From: Bacteroidota bacterium
GTDB lineage: Bacteria > Bacteroidota > Bacteroidia > Sphingobacteriales > Sphingobacteriaceae
NCBI GenBank assembly: GCA_018828585.1
Contig: JAHJVW010000073.1
Coordinates: forward strand, 1-41,905
DNA: 41,905 nucleotides
Direction: 5' to 3'
The translations under genes were made by a program, and so were the position numbers. Position 1 is the stretch's first letter; the number at the start of each line of letters is the position of its first letter. The notes under the pieces were generated by a model. It saw only the letters and a program-made list of their open reading frames with translations, was not told where the DNA came from and searched no databases. This document shows positions 1-9,196 of this stretch, in pieces.

Positions 1-829
1 CTCCCGATCTTAATATTGTTTCTTCGTTTTCTGGTCCTAAATAAGCATAACCAATATCTTTAAAGCGAATCACGTTAATACCATCATTTTTGATAATTAA
101 ATTATTAAAATCATCAATGGTGACCAAGTTCCCTTTAGTATTTACAGTTAATTCTGTTTTATCTCCTGCAATTTTTCCTGATGGTAACTCTACATTTTGA
201 TTGTCTAAAGCATTTCTGACATCCAAAGGGGTTAAAGAATAGGATGCAAGTTTATCTGGATCCAAATTTAATCGCATGGCATAAGTTTTCTGACCCCAAA
301 TTTGAATAGAAGAAACGCCTGGAATAGTTTGTAAACGTTGAGAAATTACATTATCAGCATAATCAGTTAACTCAAGAATGTTTCTTTTCTCGCTTTGTAT
401 GGTCATGGATATAATGGATTCTGAGTTAGCATCAGCTTTAGAAACCACGGGTAAACCATCAATATCTTTTGGTAAAGACCTAGCAGCCTGTGCTACTTTA
501 TCTCTTACATCATTAGCTGCTTCTTCCAAGTTTTTTCCTAAATTAAACTCTACAGTAATAGCGCTTGAACCTTGGTTACTTGCTGATGAAATGTTTTTTA
601 TCCCATCGATCTGATTAATGGATTTTTCAAGAGGCTCGGTGATTTGAGATTCTATAATATCTGAATTGGCTCCTGGATAGCTTGTTCTAACAGAAACTAC
701 TGTAGGGTCTATTGATGGATATTCTCTTACACCCAAAAAAGTAAATCCAATAATCCCAAATAGGAGCAGGATTAAATTCATTACGATGGCTAAAACAGGC
801 CTTTTAATACTAATGGTTGAAATACTCAT
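1..829 (-). CDS. RND multidrug efflux permease, N-terminal part (cut by window edge)
   Basis: Inner-membrane proton-driven pump subunit of the AcrB/MexB (HAE1) type; about 276 residues of roughly 1,030 are present. The reading begins MSISTISIKRPVLAIVM, followed by a first membrane helix and GVREYPSIDPTVVSV, then the porter-domain pattern GANSDIIESQITEPLE and a later LQTIPGVSSIQIWGQ, all typical of the family. The start ATG is at 829, 13 nt after the adaptor gene, so the two are surely co-transcribed with the MarR gene upstream. An outer-membrane factor, if linked, would lie off the left edge. The substrate cannot be read from this part. Confidence 0.93.
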   Translation of the reverse strand, partial: MSISTISIKRPVLAIVMNLILLLFGIIGFTFLGVREYPSIDPTVVSVRTSYPGANSDIIESQITEPLEKSINQIDGIKNISSASNQGSSAITVEFNLGKNLEEAANDVRDKVAQAARSLPKDIDGLPVVSKADANSESIISMTIQSEKRNILELTDYADNVISQRLQTIPGVSSIQIWGQKTYAMRLNLDPDKLASYSLTPLDVRNALDNQNVELPSGKIAGDKTELTVNTKGNLVTIDDFNNLIIKNDGINVIRFKDIGYAYLGPENEETILRSG

Positions 830-842
830 AAATTAAGTTTTT

Positions 843-1922
843 CTAATGGGTAGCTGATTTTATTTTAACTTTTACTGGCGCACCATTTTTTAATGCCATA
901 ATCCCCGATACGATTACGGTATCGCCAACATTTAGACCCGAAGAAACTAAAACGTCTTCATCTGTACGGATGTCTGACTGAATATCAATTGGCTCGGCTT
1001 TGCCATTTTTCGAAACGTAAATTTGCTTACCTTTTAAAACAGGTATAATAGCTTCGGATGGAATTAAAATGGCATTTTTTATTACTTCTAACGGTAAAAT
1101 AACGTTCGCAAAAGTTCCAGGTAATAAATATCCTTCTTCATTTGAAGATTTTGCTTTTAGTACTAAGGTTCTTGTGGTCACATCAATAGAAGGTTCTTTT
1201 GCATAAATGGTGGCTTTAAAAACACGGCTTGTTCCAGCAACTGTAAAAGTGATGTCGGTCCCTACTTTTACCATAGAAGTATATTTTTCTGGGACTGAAA
1301 AAGTTATTTTCACAGGATTAATACTCACTAAGTTTGCAATTGGAGTTGTGGGTGTGATATAAGCGCCATTTGAAATATTTCTCAAACCAATTCTACCAGA
1401 AAATGGTGCCCTGATTGATGTTTTTGATAATTGAGCTCTTATTAATTGCGTTTGAGCTTTTAAAGATCTTAATTCAGCATCGGCATTATCATATTCTTCT
1501 TGACTGATTGCATCGGCTTTTAATAATTTAGCAGCTCTTCCAGCTACTTCTGCGGCTAATTTCTCTTTAGTTAGCGCTTGAGCAAGCTGTGCCTGCAATT
1601 CGCTATCATTAATCTTAATTAATAAACTCCCTTTGCTAACATTAGAACCCTCAGTAAAATTAATCGATTTTATTAATCCAGAGATTTCACTTTTAATTTG
1701 AACTTGTTCATTCGCTTCAATTGTTCCTGAAACGGACACTGTATTTGCGAAAGTTTGAGTTTTAATAATCAATCCGTTTACTGAAATTGGTGGGACTTCG
1801 CCAGGTTTTGCACCCATGGCTGCCTGAGGACCTGCAGATTTAGCATTTATAGTTATTCTGCGGAAGATTAGATATCCTAATAATAGAACAATCAGAATGT
1901 AAACAATATATTTAATTTTCAT
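843..1922 (-). CDS. RND efflux periplasmic adaptor (HlyD/MFP family)
   Basis: 359-residue membrane fusion protein that joins the RND permease to an outer-membrane channel. It has an N-terminal membrane anchor (about residues 5-22), a lipoyl/barrel-sandwich half (IKSEISGLIKSINFTEGSNVSKGSLL), a coiled-coil hairpin (about 110-160), the second lipoyl half (IRAPFSGRIGLRNISNG) and beta-barrel and membrane-proximal domains to the end. Length is normal for the family. It begins 2 nt after the MarR stop and ends 13 nt before the permease start, giving a tight regulator-adaptor-pump operon on the minus strand. Confidence 0.93.
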   Translation of the reverse strand: MKIKYIVYILIVLLLGYLIFRRITINAKSAGPQAAMGAKPGEVPPISVNGLIIKTQTFANTVSVSGTIEANEQVQIKSEISGLIKSINFTEGSNVSKGSLLIKINDSELQAQLAQALTKEKLAAEVAGRAAKLLKADAISQEEYDNADAELRSLKAQTQLIRAQLSKTSIRAPFSGRIGLRNISNGAYITPTTPIANLVSINPVKITFSVPEKYTSMVKVGTDITFTVAGTSRVFKATIYAKEPSIDVTTRTLVLKAKSSNEEGYLLPGTFANVILPLEVIKNAILIPSEAIIPVLKGKQIYVSKNGKAEPIDIQSDIRTDEDVLVSSGLNVGDTVIVSGIMALKNGAPVKVKIKSATH

Positions 1923-1924
1923 AA

Positions 1925-2394
1925 TTAAGATTTCAGTCTTTGATAATCGAGAATAGTCTCGTGGTTACTAATCAGGTTTAAGTTGTTTTGCAAGGTTTCT
2001 ATAATCTCGAAAAAAGTTTTAATTTTTTCATCAGGTAAACTGTAAAATGCTTTTGAATTGAGTTCTTTTATAAATTGATTGATGCTTGGAATCATCTTTT
2101 TTGCTTTATCAGTTAATTTGATGAGATGTTCCCTTCTGTCTTCAGTATTAATTTCTCTATAAACAAAGCCATTTTCAGTTAAATAATTAATCATGTTGAC
2201 CATAAAAGATTTATCTACCTGAAGCATTCCTGCTAATGCTTTTTGCGTTAATTTTTCTTGGTTTTGCTCCACTAAAATTAACACATACTGATAGCGGTCC
2301 AAAGGGATGTTTTGCGTAAACTCACTAAATGCCTCAAATATTTTTTAGTCACCTGAATGAGCTGATAAACCAAAGGCTCGTTATATTTTGACAT
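1925..2394 (-). pseudogene. MarR family regulator of the efflux operon, single-base frameshift
   Basis: Winged-helix repressor of the MarR type: LTQKALAGMLQVDKSFMVNM is the recognition region, followed by the wing (YREINTEDRREHLIKLT). Read as given, the main frame is open only downstream of 2347 and has no ATG; its first usable codon is a TTG at 2302. An ATG at 2394 opens another frame (MSKYNEPLVYQLIQVTKK) that runs into a six-A run (plus strand 2341-2346). One extra base there joins the two into a normal MarR N-terminus (..VTKK-IFEAFSEFTQNIPLDRYQYV). A -7 box sits about 12 nt before 2394, favouring that start. It is either a real frameshift, a base-calling loss, or slippage on the A run. Confidence 0.75.
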
Positions 2395-2408
2395 GATGCT
2401 TCTAATAG

Positions 2409-2450
2409 CAAAAATATTCTTTAGTTTATGTATTGGTTGTAAGTATCAAC
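2409..2450 (-). promoter_or_regulatory. Promoter and possible MarR operator of the efflux operon
   Basis: On the minus strand TATTTTTG (2409-2416) fits the Bacteroidota -7 box TAnnTTTG and would start transcription about 10 nt before the ATG at 2394. No clear -33 TTG lies at the right distance. Upstream, 2436-2450 holds an imperfect dyad with GTTG and CAAC ends (GTTGTAAGTATCAAC), a plausible site for the adjacent MarR protein. The operator is an inference. Confidence 0.4.
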
Positions 2451-2503
2451 TATATTACAGATATCGCGACAAACAATTTTATTTATTAGTCTAAGTAAAC
2501 TAT

Positions 2504-2511
2504 TAACTTTG
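2504..2511 (+). promoter_or_regulatory. -7 box before the M61 peptidase gene
   Basis: TAACTTTG matches TAnnTTTG and is 17 nt before the ATG at 2529. No convincing -33 element is visible at 19-21 nt upstream, so this is only a partial match. Confidence 0.4.
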
Positions 2512-2528
2512 CCACAAAACAAACTGAA

Positions 2529-4322
2529 ATGACTAAACCTTTTTTAAAATTTCTATTACTTTTTACATTTTCTTTTATGACAGTAAAAACATTTGCTCAA
2601 AATGCTGCTAATATTCACTTCGAGGTTTCCTTTACTGAACCACAAGCCCATTATGCAGATGTGAAAATGGAAATAACGAATTTGAAAAAAGATGAGATTA
2701 TTGTTAAAATGCCAGTATGGGCACCAGGATCTTACTTGGTTAGGGAATTCTCTAAAAACATTGAATCATTTGATGTGAGTGCAAAAGATAATTCGTCTAT
2801 TTCATTTGAAAAAGTTAAGAAAAACGCTTGGAAAATTAATACAAAAGGTAAAAATTCTATTACAGTCTCTTACCGAGTTTATGCTTTCGAAATATCAGTA
2901 CGTACAAGCTTTGTTGATGCTTCCCATGCTTTTCTTTCTCCAACAGGGATTTTTATGTTTGTTGATGGTGGAATAGCCGATGCTTCTATGGTTACCATTA
3001 TTCCTTACAAAACGTGGTCTAAGGTTTCTACTGGATTAGCTCCAATAGCAGGTGGAAAAGCTTTTACATATTATGCCAAAAACTTTGATTGGCTTTTTGA
3101 TTCACCTATAGAAGTAGGTAATCAAGATGTTTTCGAATTTAACGCTGCAGGGGTAAGACATGAGGTTGCCATGGTAGGCGGTGGCAACTATGATAAAGAA
3201 AAGTTGAAAGTGGACATGGCTAAGTTGGTAGAGAAGGAATCTGCCATTTTTGGAGAGAATCCTAATAAACATTACGTATTCATAGTACACAATTACCAAT
3301 CAGGTAGTGGTGGATTAGAACATCAAAATTCAACTGTTTTAGGGGCAAAAAGGATGGGATACGATGATCCTAAAACTTATAAAAGCTTTATGGGTTTAGT
3401 AGCTCATGAATATTTCCACTTATGGAATGTAAAACGCTTGAGACCAATTGCTTTGGGTCCGTTTGATTATGATATTGAAAATTATACCACAAATCTGTGG
3501 ATTGCAGAAGGTTTTACTGCATATTATGATAATTTGATTGTCTCCAGAGCAGGTTTAGACAATCCTGAGGGGTTGTTAGGAATGATAGAAGCAGATATTA
3601 ACGCCATCTATAATTCGCAAGGAAATAAGGTGCAACCTTTGAGTGAGGCAAGTTTTGATGCCTGGATTAAATATTACCGTCCGAACGAAAACTCAGGAAA
3701 CACGACAGTTTCTTATTATAACAAAGGATCCTTGATTGCAGTGATGTTAGATCTAGCCATTATTCATCATTCTAAAGGAGCACAATCTTTAGATGATGCC
3801 ATGAGGTTTGCTTATAACGAGTATTATAAAAAGAAAGGTAGGGGATATACTGATGCTGAAATGAAAGCTGTTTTCGAAAAATATTCGGGAGAAAATTTAG
3901 ATCAATTTTATAATGATTATATCAATGGAACTAAACAGCTAGACATGAATAAGTATATGAATTACGCTGGATTAGAACTAGTTGACCAAACCAGGACTCT
4001 GGATCAGCCTTATTTAGGTGTGGTCATAGAAAGTGGTAATAAAATCAAGAATGTTTCCAGAGGTTCTTCGGCTTGGAATGATGGTTTAAACGTAAATGAC
4101 GAAATTTTAGCAATTAATGGTGAGAGAGTAAATGATGTTTTAGAAAGCGTATCAGAAGCAAAAGTAAATGAGAAGTTAAATTTTATGATTAGCAGAGATG
4201 GTATTATTCAAAATATTGAGGTAACTATAAAAGCAGCTCCAAATAAAAGCTGGAAAATTAGACAAATGGATCGCCCAAATCAACAACAGAAAGCGGTCTT
4301 AGAAAAATGGTTGAGTTTATAA
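2529..4322 (+). CDS. M61 family metallopeptidase with PDZ domain
   Basis: 597-residue exported peptidase of the M61 (glycyl aminopeptidase-like) family. A signal peptide covers about residues 1-24 (ends KTFAQ). The N-terminal beta domain is followed by the zinc motif HEYFHLWN at residues 293-300; the third zinc ligand is expected in the nearby WIAEGFTAYYD segment. A PDZ domain lies at about 490-575 (YLGVVIESGNKIKNVSRGS, then ILAINGERV). Length and domain order are typical. It is probably periplasmic. It is monocistronic and ends 20 nt before a strong bidirectional terminator. The exact substrate is unknown. Confidence 0.93.
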   Translation: MTKPFLKFLLLFTFSFMTVKTFAQNAANIHFEVSFTEPQAHYADVKMEITNLKKDEIIVKMPVWAPGSYLVREFSKNIESFDVSAKDNSSISFEKVKKNAWKINTKGKNSITVSYRVYAFEISVRTSFVDASHAFLSPTGIFMFVDGGIADASMVTIIPYKTWSKVSTGLAPIAGGKAFTYYAKNFDWLFDSPIEVGNQDVFEFNAAGVRHEVAMVGGGNYDKEKLKVDMAKLVEKESAIFGENPNKHYVFIVHNYQSGSGGLEHQNSTVLGAKRMGYDDPKTYKSFMGLVAHEYFHLWNVKRLRPIALGPFDYDIENYTTNLWIAEGFTAYYDNLIVSRAGLDNPEGLLGMIEADINAIYNSQGNKVQPLSEASFDAWIKYYRPNENSGNTTVSYYNKGSLIAVMLDLAIIHHSKGAQSLDDAMRFAYNEYYKKKGRGYTDAEMKAVFEKYSGENLDQFYNDYINGTKQLDMNKYMNYAGLELVDQTRTLDQPYLGVVIESGNKIKNVSRGSSAWNDGLNVNDEILAINGERVNDVLESVSEAKVNEKLNFMISRDGIIQNIEVTIKAAPNKSWKIRQMDRPNQQQKAVLEKWLSL

Positions 4323-4341
4323 GCAAAATTTTCAATCGTAA

Positions 4342-4380
4342 AAAAAAGCCTCGTCCTAAATTTTAGAACGAGGCTTTTTT
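4342..4380. terminator. Bidirectional intrinsic terminator
   Basis: Hairpin between the convergent M61 and beta-barrel genes: GCCTCGT (4348-4354) pairs with ACGAGGC (4368-4374), with inner CTAAA/TTTAG pairing, an A-run before and a T-run after, so it can work on both strands. Confidence 0.85.
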
Positions 4381-4407
4381 AAAGGGTAATCTTTTTTATG
4401 AATTAAT

Positions 4408-4908
4408 TTAAAAAGTAAACCTTAGCGTAGCCGCAGCTTCCAAATCTAAGAATGGACCTTTAGCCAATTCTAATCTTGGATGTAAATCAGCAGATAAGGC
4501 AAAAGGTATTTCTGGGATTTTCCACTCTAAACCTAAAATACCATCGGCACCTAGCAAAATTCCATTATTAGCATAGTAATAATCATTACTATATCTTTTA
4601 TAATATCTTCCTCCGTTAATGCCGCCAATGTGTGCACCAGCTCCGTAAAACCAATTTACAGATGGTTCGCTAAAAGCAACAGCGTGTTTTTCATATAAAC
4701 CAGTGACTATAAATACACCTGGTCTAAATCCAATTATTCCTTCTATTGCAGTACTTGAATTGGTAAAATGTTTAATGCTTATTCCATTTTCATAACCACC
4801 TCCTCTTATTCCAATTCCTGTTTTGTAGTTTGCCTGTGCTAAAACATTAGAGCTCGTCCCTAAGACAAACAAAAAAATGGCACTTAATAATAGTATTGAC
4901 TTCTTCAT
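4408..4908 (-). CDS. Small secreted beta-barrel-like protein
   Basis: 166 residues with a clear signal peptide (about 1-24, cut after VLAQA). The mature part alternates glycine and aromatic residues (GIGIRGGGYENGISIKHF, YGAGAHIGGINGGRYYKRY) and ends LRFTF, where a C-terminal aromatic after beta-strands is typical of outer-membrane barrels. It is short for a porin; an 8-strand or smaller barrel or a surface protein would fit. I do not recognise a named family. It stands alone, facing the M61 peptidase across a terminator. Confidence 0.75.
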   Translation of the reverse strand: MKKSILLLSAIFLFVLGTSSNVLAQANYKTGIGIRGGGYENGISIKHFTNSSTAIEGIIGFRPGVFIVTGLYEKHAVAFSEPSVNWFYGAGAHIGGINGGRYYKRYSNDYYYANNGILLGADGILGLEWKIPEIPFALSADLHPRLELAKGPFLDLEAAATLRFTF

Positions 4909-5213
4909 CTTTATAAATTTATTTTTACAGATAGGTCAAATTGAATGCCAATTTTATTCTTTTGACTAATTATTAAAGGAATAAATAAGAATATATTTTA
5001 AGCTATTGAAAATAAAGGAAGTAGCTAATTTAAATTTTATCATCAACTGGATAATATTTTGTTTAAATAGGAGGTATTAGAATAATTTTTAGACTAAAAA
5101 CTAATTTGGTTTTTTATTGTAAATATTTTTATAATTTTGAATCAAGGTATATTGAGTTCCCAAACCTAATTCGTATCTTAAGAAACCAATTTTGAACTAT
5201 AAATTTCATTGAT
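4909..5213. other. AT-rich divergent intergenic region
   Basis: 305 nt between the minus-strand beta-barrel gene and the acyl-CoA synthetase. TAATTTTG at 5132-5139 matches the -7 box and would start transcription about 70 nt before the synthetase; the nearest TTTG (5105-5108) is 23 nt upstream, slightly too far. No ORF, RNA gene or strong repeat is visible. Confidence 0.4.
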
Positions 5214-6995
5214 ATGAAAACGATTAGTAGAGTATTTGACTTACTCCCATATAATAAAGAGAAATATAATTCTGATGATGCCCTAGCAACTAAGGTTGAT
5301 GGAAAATGGAAAAAGTACAGTATTTCTGATTTTATTAATACGGTTGATGAACTAAGCAGAGGCTTAATTAAAGCTGGTATAAAAAGGAATGATAAAGTGG
5401 CAGTAATGTCTCCTAACAGACCTGAATGGAATTTTTCTGACTTCGCTATTATGCAAATTGGAGCTACTCAAGTTCCTATGTATCCTACTTTGGCAGAGAA
5501 TGACATTAAGTTTATTTTAAATGATGCAGAGGTCAAAATCGTTTTTGTATCTGATGAAGCTATTTATAGAAAAATAGAAAAAGTAAAAAAAGAGGGAGGC
5601 TTAGATATTGCTATTTATACTTTTGATAAAATAGACAAGCTACCTAATTGGACAGCCATATTAGAACTAGGAAAACAAAATCTTGATATCAATTTAGAAG
5701 AATATAGAAGTCAAATTAGTCCTGATGATTTGCTGACATTAATTTATACATCAGGGACTACTGGTACACCCAAAGGTGTGATGTTAACACATGAAAACCT
5801 CATTAGTAATGTGATGTATTCTTCGAGATTGTATCCTGATAATGTAAAACGGGCATTAAGTTTTTTGCCATTGTCTCACATATTCGAGCGTATGGTTTGT
5901 TACATGTATATTTATTTAGGGATATCTATTTATTATGCTGAAAGTATAGATACCGTAGTTACGAATTTGGCAGAGGTTAAACCACATTGTTTTACCACTG
6001 TTCCAAGATTGTTGGAAAAAATTTATGATAGAATTGTAGCTAAAGGGCATCAACAAACTGGAATAAAGAAACAATTATTTTTTTGGGCTTTAAATTTAGG
6101 TCTGAAATATGAAATGGATGGCAAGAATGGATTTTTGTATGAGCTACAATTAAAAATAGCTAGAAAGTTAGTTTTCTCTAAATGGAAAGAAGCTTTGGGA
6201 GGTGAAGTATTAACGATAGTTTCTGGTGGAGCAGCTTTACAAGAACGTTTAGCAAGAGTATTTTGGGGCGCTGGAATAAAAGTTTTAGAAGGGTATGGCT
6301 TAACAGAAACATCTCCTGTAATCGCTGTTAATGGACCTTTTCAGGGGCAATGTAAATTTGGTACTGTTGGTGAAGTTTTAGAAAATCTGGAAGTAAAAAT
6401 TGCCGCTGACGGAGAGATTTTGTGTAAAGGGCCAAGTGTAATGAAAGGTTATTACAAACGTCCAGATGCTACGGAAGAAGCAATTAAAGATGGCTGGTTC
6501 CATACAGGTGATATCGGAGAGTTAAAGGGCGGATTCTTAGCGATAACAGATAGAAAGAAAGAAGTATTTAAAACTGCTGGAGGTAAATATGTGGCACCTC
6601 AGGTTTTAGAGAATAAATTCAAAGAATCTATTTACATCGAGCAGATTATGGTAATTGGGGAAAACAGAAGATTCCCATCAGCTTTAATTGTCCCAAATTT
6701 TGAAAAGCTAAGAGAATGGGCTTCAAGAAATGACATCCAAGAAACCGAACCTGAGAAGCTGATTAAAATGAAACAGGTTTGCGATAAAATTTGGAGCGAA
6801 GTAAATAGATTGAATGAGGGCTTTGGAAATTGGGAAAAAGTGAAGAAGATTGCTTTATCTGCTCATGAATTTACCATCGATGGAGAAGAACTAACGCCCA
6901 AACTGAGTTTAAAAAGAAAAGTAATTTTACAAAAATATGCTAATTTGATAGATCAATTGTATATTGAATCAAATTCTCAGGAAAATCATGTTTAA
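5214..6995 (+). CDS. Long-chain fatty acid-CoA ligase (AMP-forming)
   Basis: 593-residue acyl-CoA synthetase that activates long-chain fatty acids with ATP and CoA, feeding lipid synthesis or beta-oxidation. The AMP-binding signature YTSGTTGTPKG is at residues 178-188. Later motifs are LEGYGLTETSP, the adenylation hinge WFHTGDIGEL and the C-terminal DRKKEVFKTAGGKYVAP. Length fits bacterial FadD/FAA enzymes. The start ATG at 5214 follows an AT-rich leader. Its last 8 nt overlap the gamma-glutamyltransferase start, so the two are translationally coupled. The beta-oxidation operon lies 3 kb downstream. Confidence 0.93.
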   Translation: MKTISRVFDLLPYNKEKYNSDDALATKVDGKWKKYSISDFINTVDELSRGLIKAGIKRNDKVAVMSPNRPEWNFSDFAIMQIGATQVPMYPTLAENDIKFILNDAEVKIVFVSDEAIYRKIEKVKKEGGLDIAIYTFDKIDKLPNWTAILELGKQNLDINLEEYRSQISPDDLLTLIYTSGTTGTPKGVMLTHENLISNVMYSSRLYPDNVKRALSFLPLSHIFERMVCYMYIYLGISIYYAESIDTVVTNLAEVKPHCFTTVPRLLEKIYDRIVAKGHQQTGIKKQLFFWALNLGLKYEMDGKNGFLYELQLKIARKLVFSKWKEALGGEVLTIVSGGAALQERLARVFWGAGIKVLEGYGLTETSPVIAVNGPFQGQCKFGTVGEVLENLEVKIAADGEILCKGPSVMKGYYKRPDATEEAIKDGWFHTGDIGELKGGFLAITDRKKEVFKTAGGKYVAPQVLENKFKESIYIEQIMVIGENRRFPSALIVPNFEKLREWASRNDIQETEPEKLIKMKQVCDKIWSEVNRLNEGFGNWEKVKKIALSAHEFTIDGEELTPKLSLKRKVILQKYANLIDQLYIESNSQENHV

Positions 6996-8706
6996 ACAAA
7001 TTCGTAAAAAAGATTTTAAAATAGCAATAAGTGCATTTAGCTTATTGCTGTTTTTATTTATAGCCTGTACCAACCATCAGATTGGTAAAGAAAATGCACC
7101 CATTTACAGAAATGGAATGGTAGTTACTGCAAATCCTTTAGCATCTAAGGTTGGTTTAGAAATACTAAAAAAAGGAGGTAATGCTGTGGATGCAGCAGTT
7201 GCTGTTCAATTTGCATTAGCTGTAGTTTATCCAAATGCAGGAAATATTGGTGGTGGTGGATTTATGGTTTATCGTTCTTCAACCGGAGAGTCGAATACTT
7301 TAGATTTCAGAGAGAAAGCTCCAGAAGCGGCTTCAAAAAATATGTATTTGGATAGCGCAGGAAATCCTATCGCAAATCTAAGTACCGAAGGACATTTAGC
7401 TGTCGGTGTTCCTGGCTCTGTTGCAGGGATGTGGCAGGCACACCAAAAATATGGAAAACTAGATTGGAAAGATTTAATCCAACCAGCTATAAAATTAGCT
7501 AAAAGCGGATTTAAAATAACACAAATACAAGCTGAAGAATTGAATAGTGAGGATTCTATTTTTAGGGTATTAAATTCTGGTTACGGTTATTTGGTTAATG
7601 AAAAGCAATGGAAAAAGGATGATTTATTAATCCAAAATGATTTAGTCGAAACTTTAAAATTAATACAAGAGCAAGGAAGAGATGGTTTTTATAAAGGTAA
7701 AACTGCTGATTTAATTGCTGATGAAATGATGCGTAATAAAGGTCTCATCACCAAAAGAGATTTAGTAAATTATCAAGCAGTATGGCGTAAACCTTTAATA
7801 GGAAATTACAAAGGATATAAAATTATCGCGATGCCACCACCATCAAGTGGTGGAGTTGCGCTTTTACAACTTTTAGGAACATTAGAAAATTACCCTTTGG
7901 CTAAATATCCTTTTCATGGGGATTCATCCACTCAAATTTTTGTGGAGGCAGAAAGAAGAGCCTATGCAGATAGGGCAACCTATCTAGGAGATCCAGATTT
8001 TTACCAAGCTCCCATCAAGAATTTACTATCAAAAAGCTATTTAAAAAATAGAATGAATAACTTTAGTTTTGATAAAGCTACACCAAGTAGCGAAATTTTA
8101 GCTGGAGACTTTAAAGGTAAAGAAAGCGAACAAACCACGCATTTCTCTATTACAGATAAGGACGGTAATGCGGTGGCTATCACAACTACGCTTAATGGCT
8201 CATTTGGAGCAAAAGTTTTTGTTAAGGGCGCTGGGTTTTTATTAAATAATGAGATGGATGATTTTAGTGTTAAACCAGGAACACCAAACATGTATGGTTT
8301 AGTAGGTGGAGAAGCAAATGCCATTCAGCCCAATAAAAGAATGTTAAGCTCTATGACGCCTACTATTGTTGAAAAAGATGGGAAGCTTTTTATGGTGGTA
8401 GGTTCACCAGGTGGATCGACAATTATCACCACCGTTTTACAAACGATAACAAATGTTATTGATTATCAAATGTCTATTCAAAAGGCGGTAAATGTTAAAA
8501 GAGTTCATCACCAGTGGTTACCAGATTTAATTTATATAGAAAAAGACGCCTTAGATAGTTTAACATCACAAAAGCTAACTCATAAAGGGTATAAAATCTT
8601 AGAAAGAGGTAATATCGGAAGGTGCGATGCTATTTTATTAAATAAATGGGGATACTATGAAGGAGGTGCTGATCCAAGAGGAGACGATTCTAAGATGGGA
8701 TATTAG
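6988..8706 (+). CDS. ggt: Gamma-glutamyltransferase, lipoprotein form
   Basis: Ntn-hydrolase that cleaves glutathione-like gamma-glutamyl bonds and self-cleaves into two subunits. From the ATG at 6988 it has 572 residues; an upstream TTG (6964) would add eight, but the ATG has AGGA before it and overlaps the ligase stop. A lipobox (LFIAC, Cys27) replaces the usual soluble signal peptide, predicting a membrane-anchored protein. The autocleavage and nucleophile site TTHFSITDKDG begins at Thr383; substrate-loop motifs DFREKAPEAA and PPPSSGG are present. The family is clear. Its link to the ligase is by operon only. Confidence 0.93.
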   Translation: MFKQIRKKDFKIAISAFSLLLFLFIACTNHQIGKENAPIYRNGMVVTANPLASKVGLEILKKGGNAVDAAVAVQFALAVVYPNAGNIGGGGFMVYRSSTGESNTLDFREKAPEAASKNMYLDSAGNPIANLSTEGHLAVGVPGSVAGMWQAHQKYGKLDWKDLIQPAIKLAKSGFKITQIQAEELNSEDSIFRVLNSGYGYLVNEKQWKKDDLLIQNDLVETLKLIQEQGRDGFYKGKTADLIADEMMRNKGLITKRDLVNYQAVWRKPLIGNYKGYKIIAMPPPSSGGVALLQLLGTLENYPLAKYPFHGDSSTQIFVEAERRAYADRATYLGDPDFYQAPIKNLLSKSYLKNRMNNFSFDKATPSSEILAGDFKGKESEQTTHFSITDKDGNAVAITTTLNGSFGAKVFVKGAGFLLNNEMDDFSVKPGTPNMYGLVGGEANAIQPNKRMLSSMTPTIVEKDGKLFMVVGSPGGSTIITTVLQTITNVIDYQMSIQKAVNVKRVHHQWLPDLIYIEKDALDSLTSQKLTHKGYKILERGNIGRCDAILLNKWGYYEGGADPRGDDSKMGY

Positions 8707-8833
8707 ATGAGGCGTTTTCTCAATTAAATATTGGTTTGTGCTTTCTTTATTTTTAGAGTGGAGTAAAAAAGAAAAGAAGTCAATGCAGTAACTTTATACA
8801 ATCACTTTATTAGTACAAAATCTACCTATAAAA

Positions 8834-9196
8834 TTATTTTTCCATAACCGCCTTCATTAAGCTTTCTAAATCATTCAAATCAAAGGGCTTAGCCAAGTGT
8901 GCGTCAGCCCCAGCTTTTTTAGCTAATGTTTGAATATCATTATTTGCGGAAAAGTATATAACTGGTATTTTATTGAATTCAGCATGTTTTTTTAACAATC
9001 TAGTAGCTTCAATTCCGCCAATATCAGGAATCCAATTGTCCATCAAAATGGCATCAGGTTTAATTTTAGTTACTATTTCAATAATATCATGTGATGTTTC
9101 TGAAACTTCAACATGATAACCACATTCGGTTAATATGATAGAACATAGCTCTAAAATATTAACATCATCGTCGAATATAAGGACTGTTTTTTTCAA
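8834..9196 (-). CDS. Single-domain response regulator
   Basis: 120-residue CheY-like receiver with no output domain. The acidic pocket is FDDD (Asp9-11), the phospho-acceptor is Asp53 in ILMDNWIPD, the switch serine is Ser83 and the conserved lysine is Lys103 (HLAKPFD). The only start available in frame is a TTG at 9196; an in-frame stop lies at about 30 nt upstream and no ATG comes before MKKTVLIFDDD. No kinase gene is adjacent; the histidine kinase at 40360 is far away. It probably relays phosphate within a multi-component pathway. Confidence 0.88.
   Translation of the reverse strand: MKKTVLIFDDDVNILELCSIILTECGYHVEVSETSHDIIEIVTKIKPDAILMDNWIPDIGGIEATRLLKKHAEFNKIPVIYFSANNDIQTLAKKAGADAHLAKPFDLNDLESLMKAVMEK

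Noticed and set aside
378..614. Plus-strand ORF of 78 codons
   Set aside because: Lies entirely opposite the RND permease frame, which is clearly coding.
2300..2302. TTG at 2302 as the natural start of the MarR gene
   Set aside because: It would remove the N-terminal helices that MarR dimers need, and an upstream ATG frame with matching family sequence and promoter explains the locus better.
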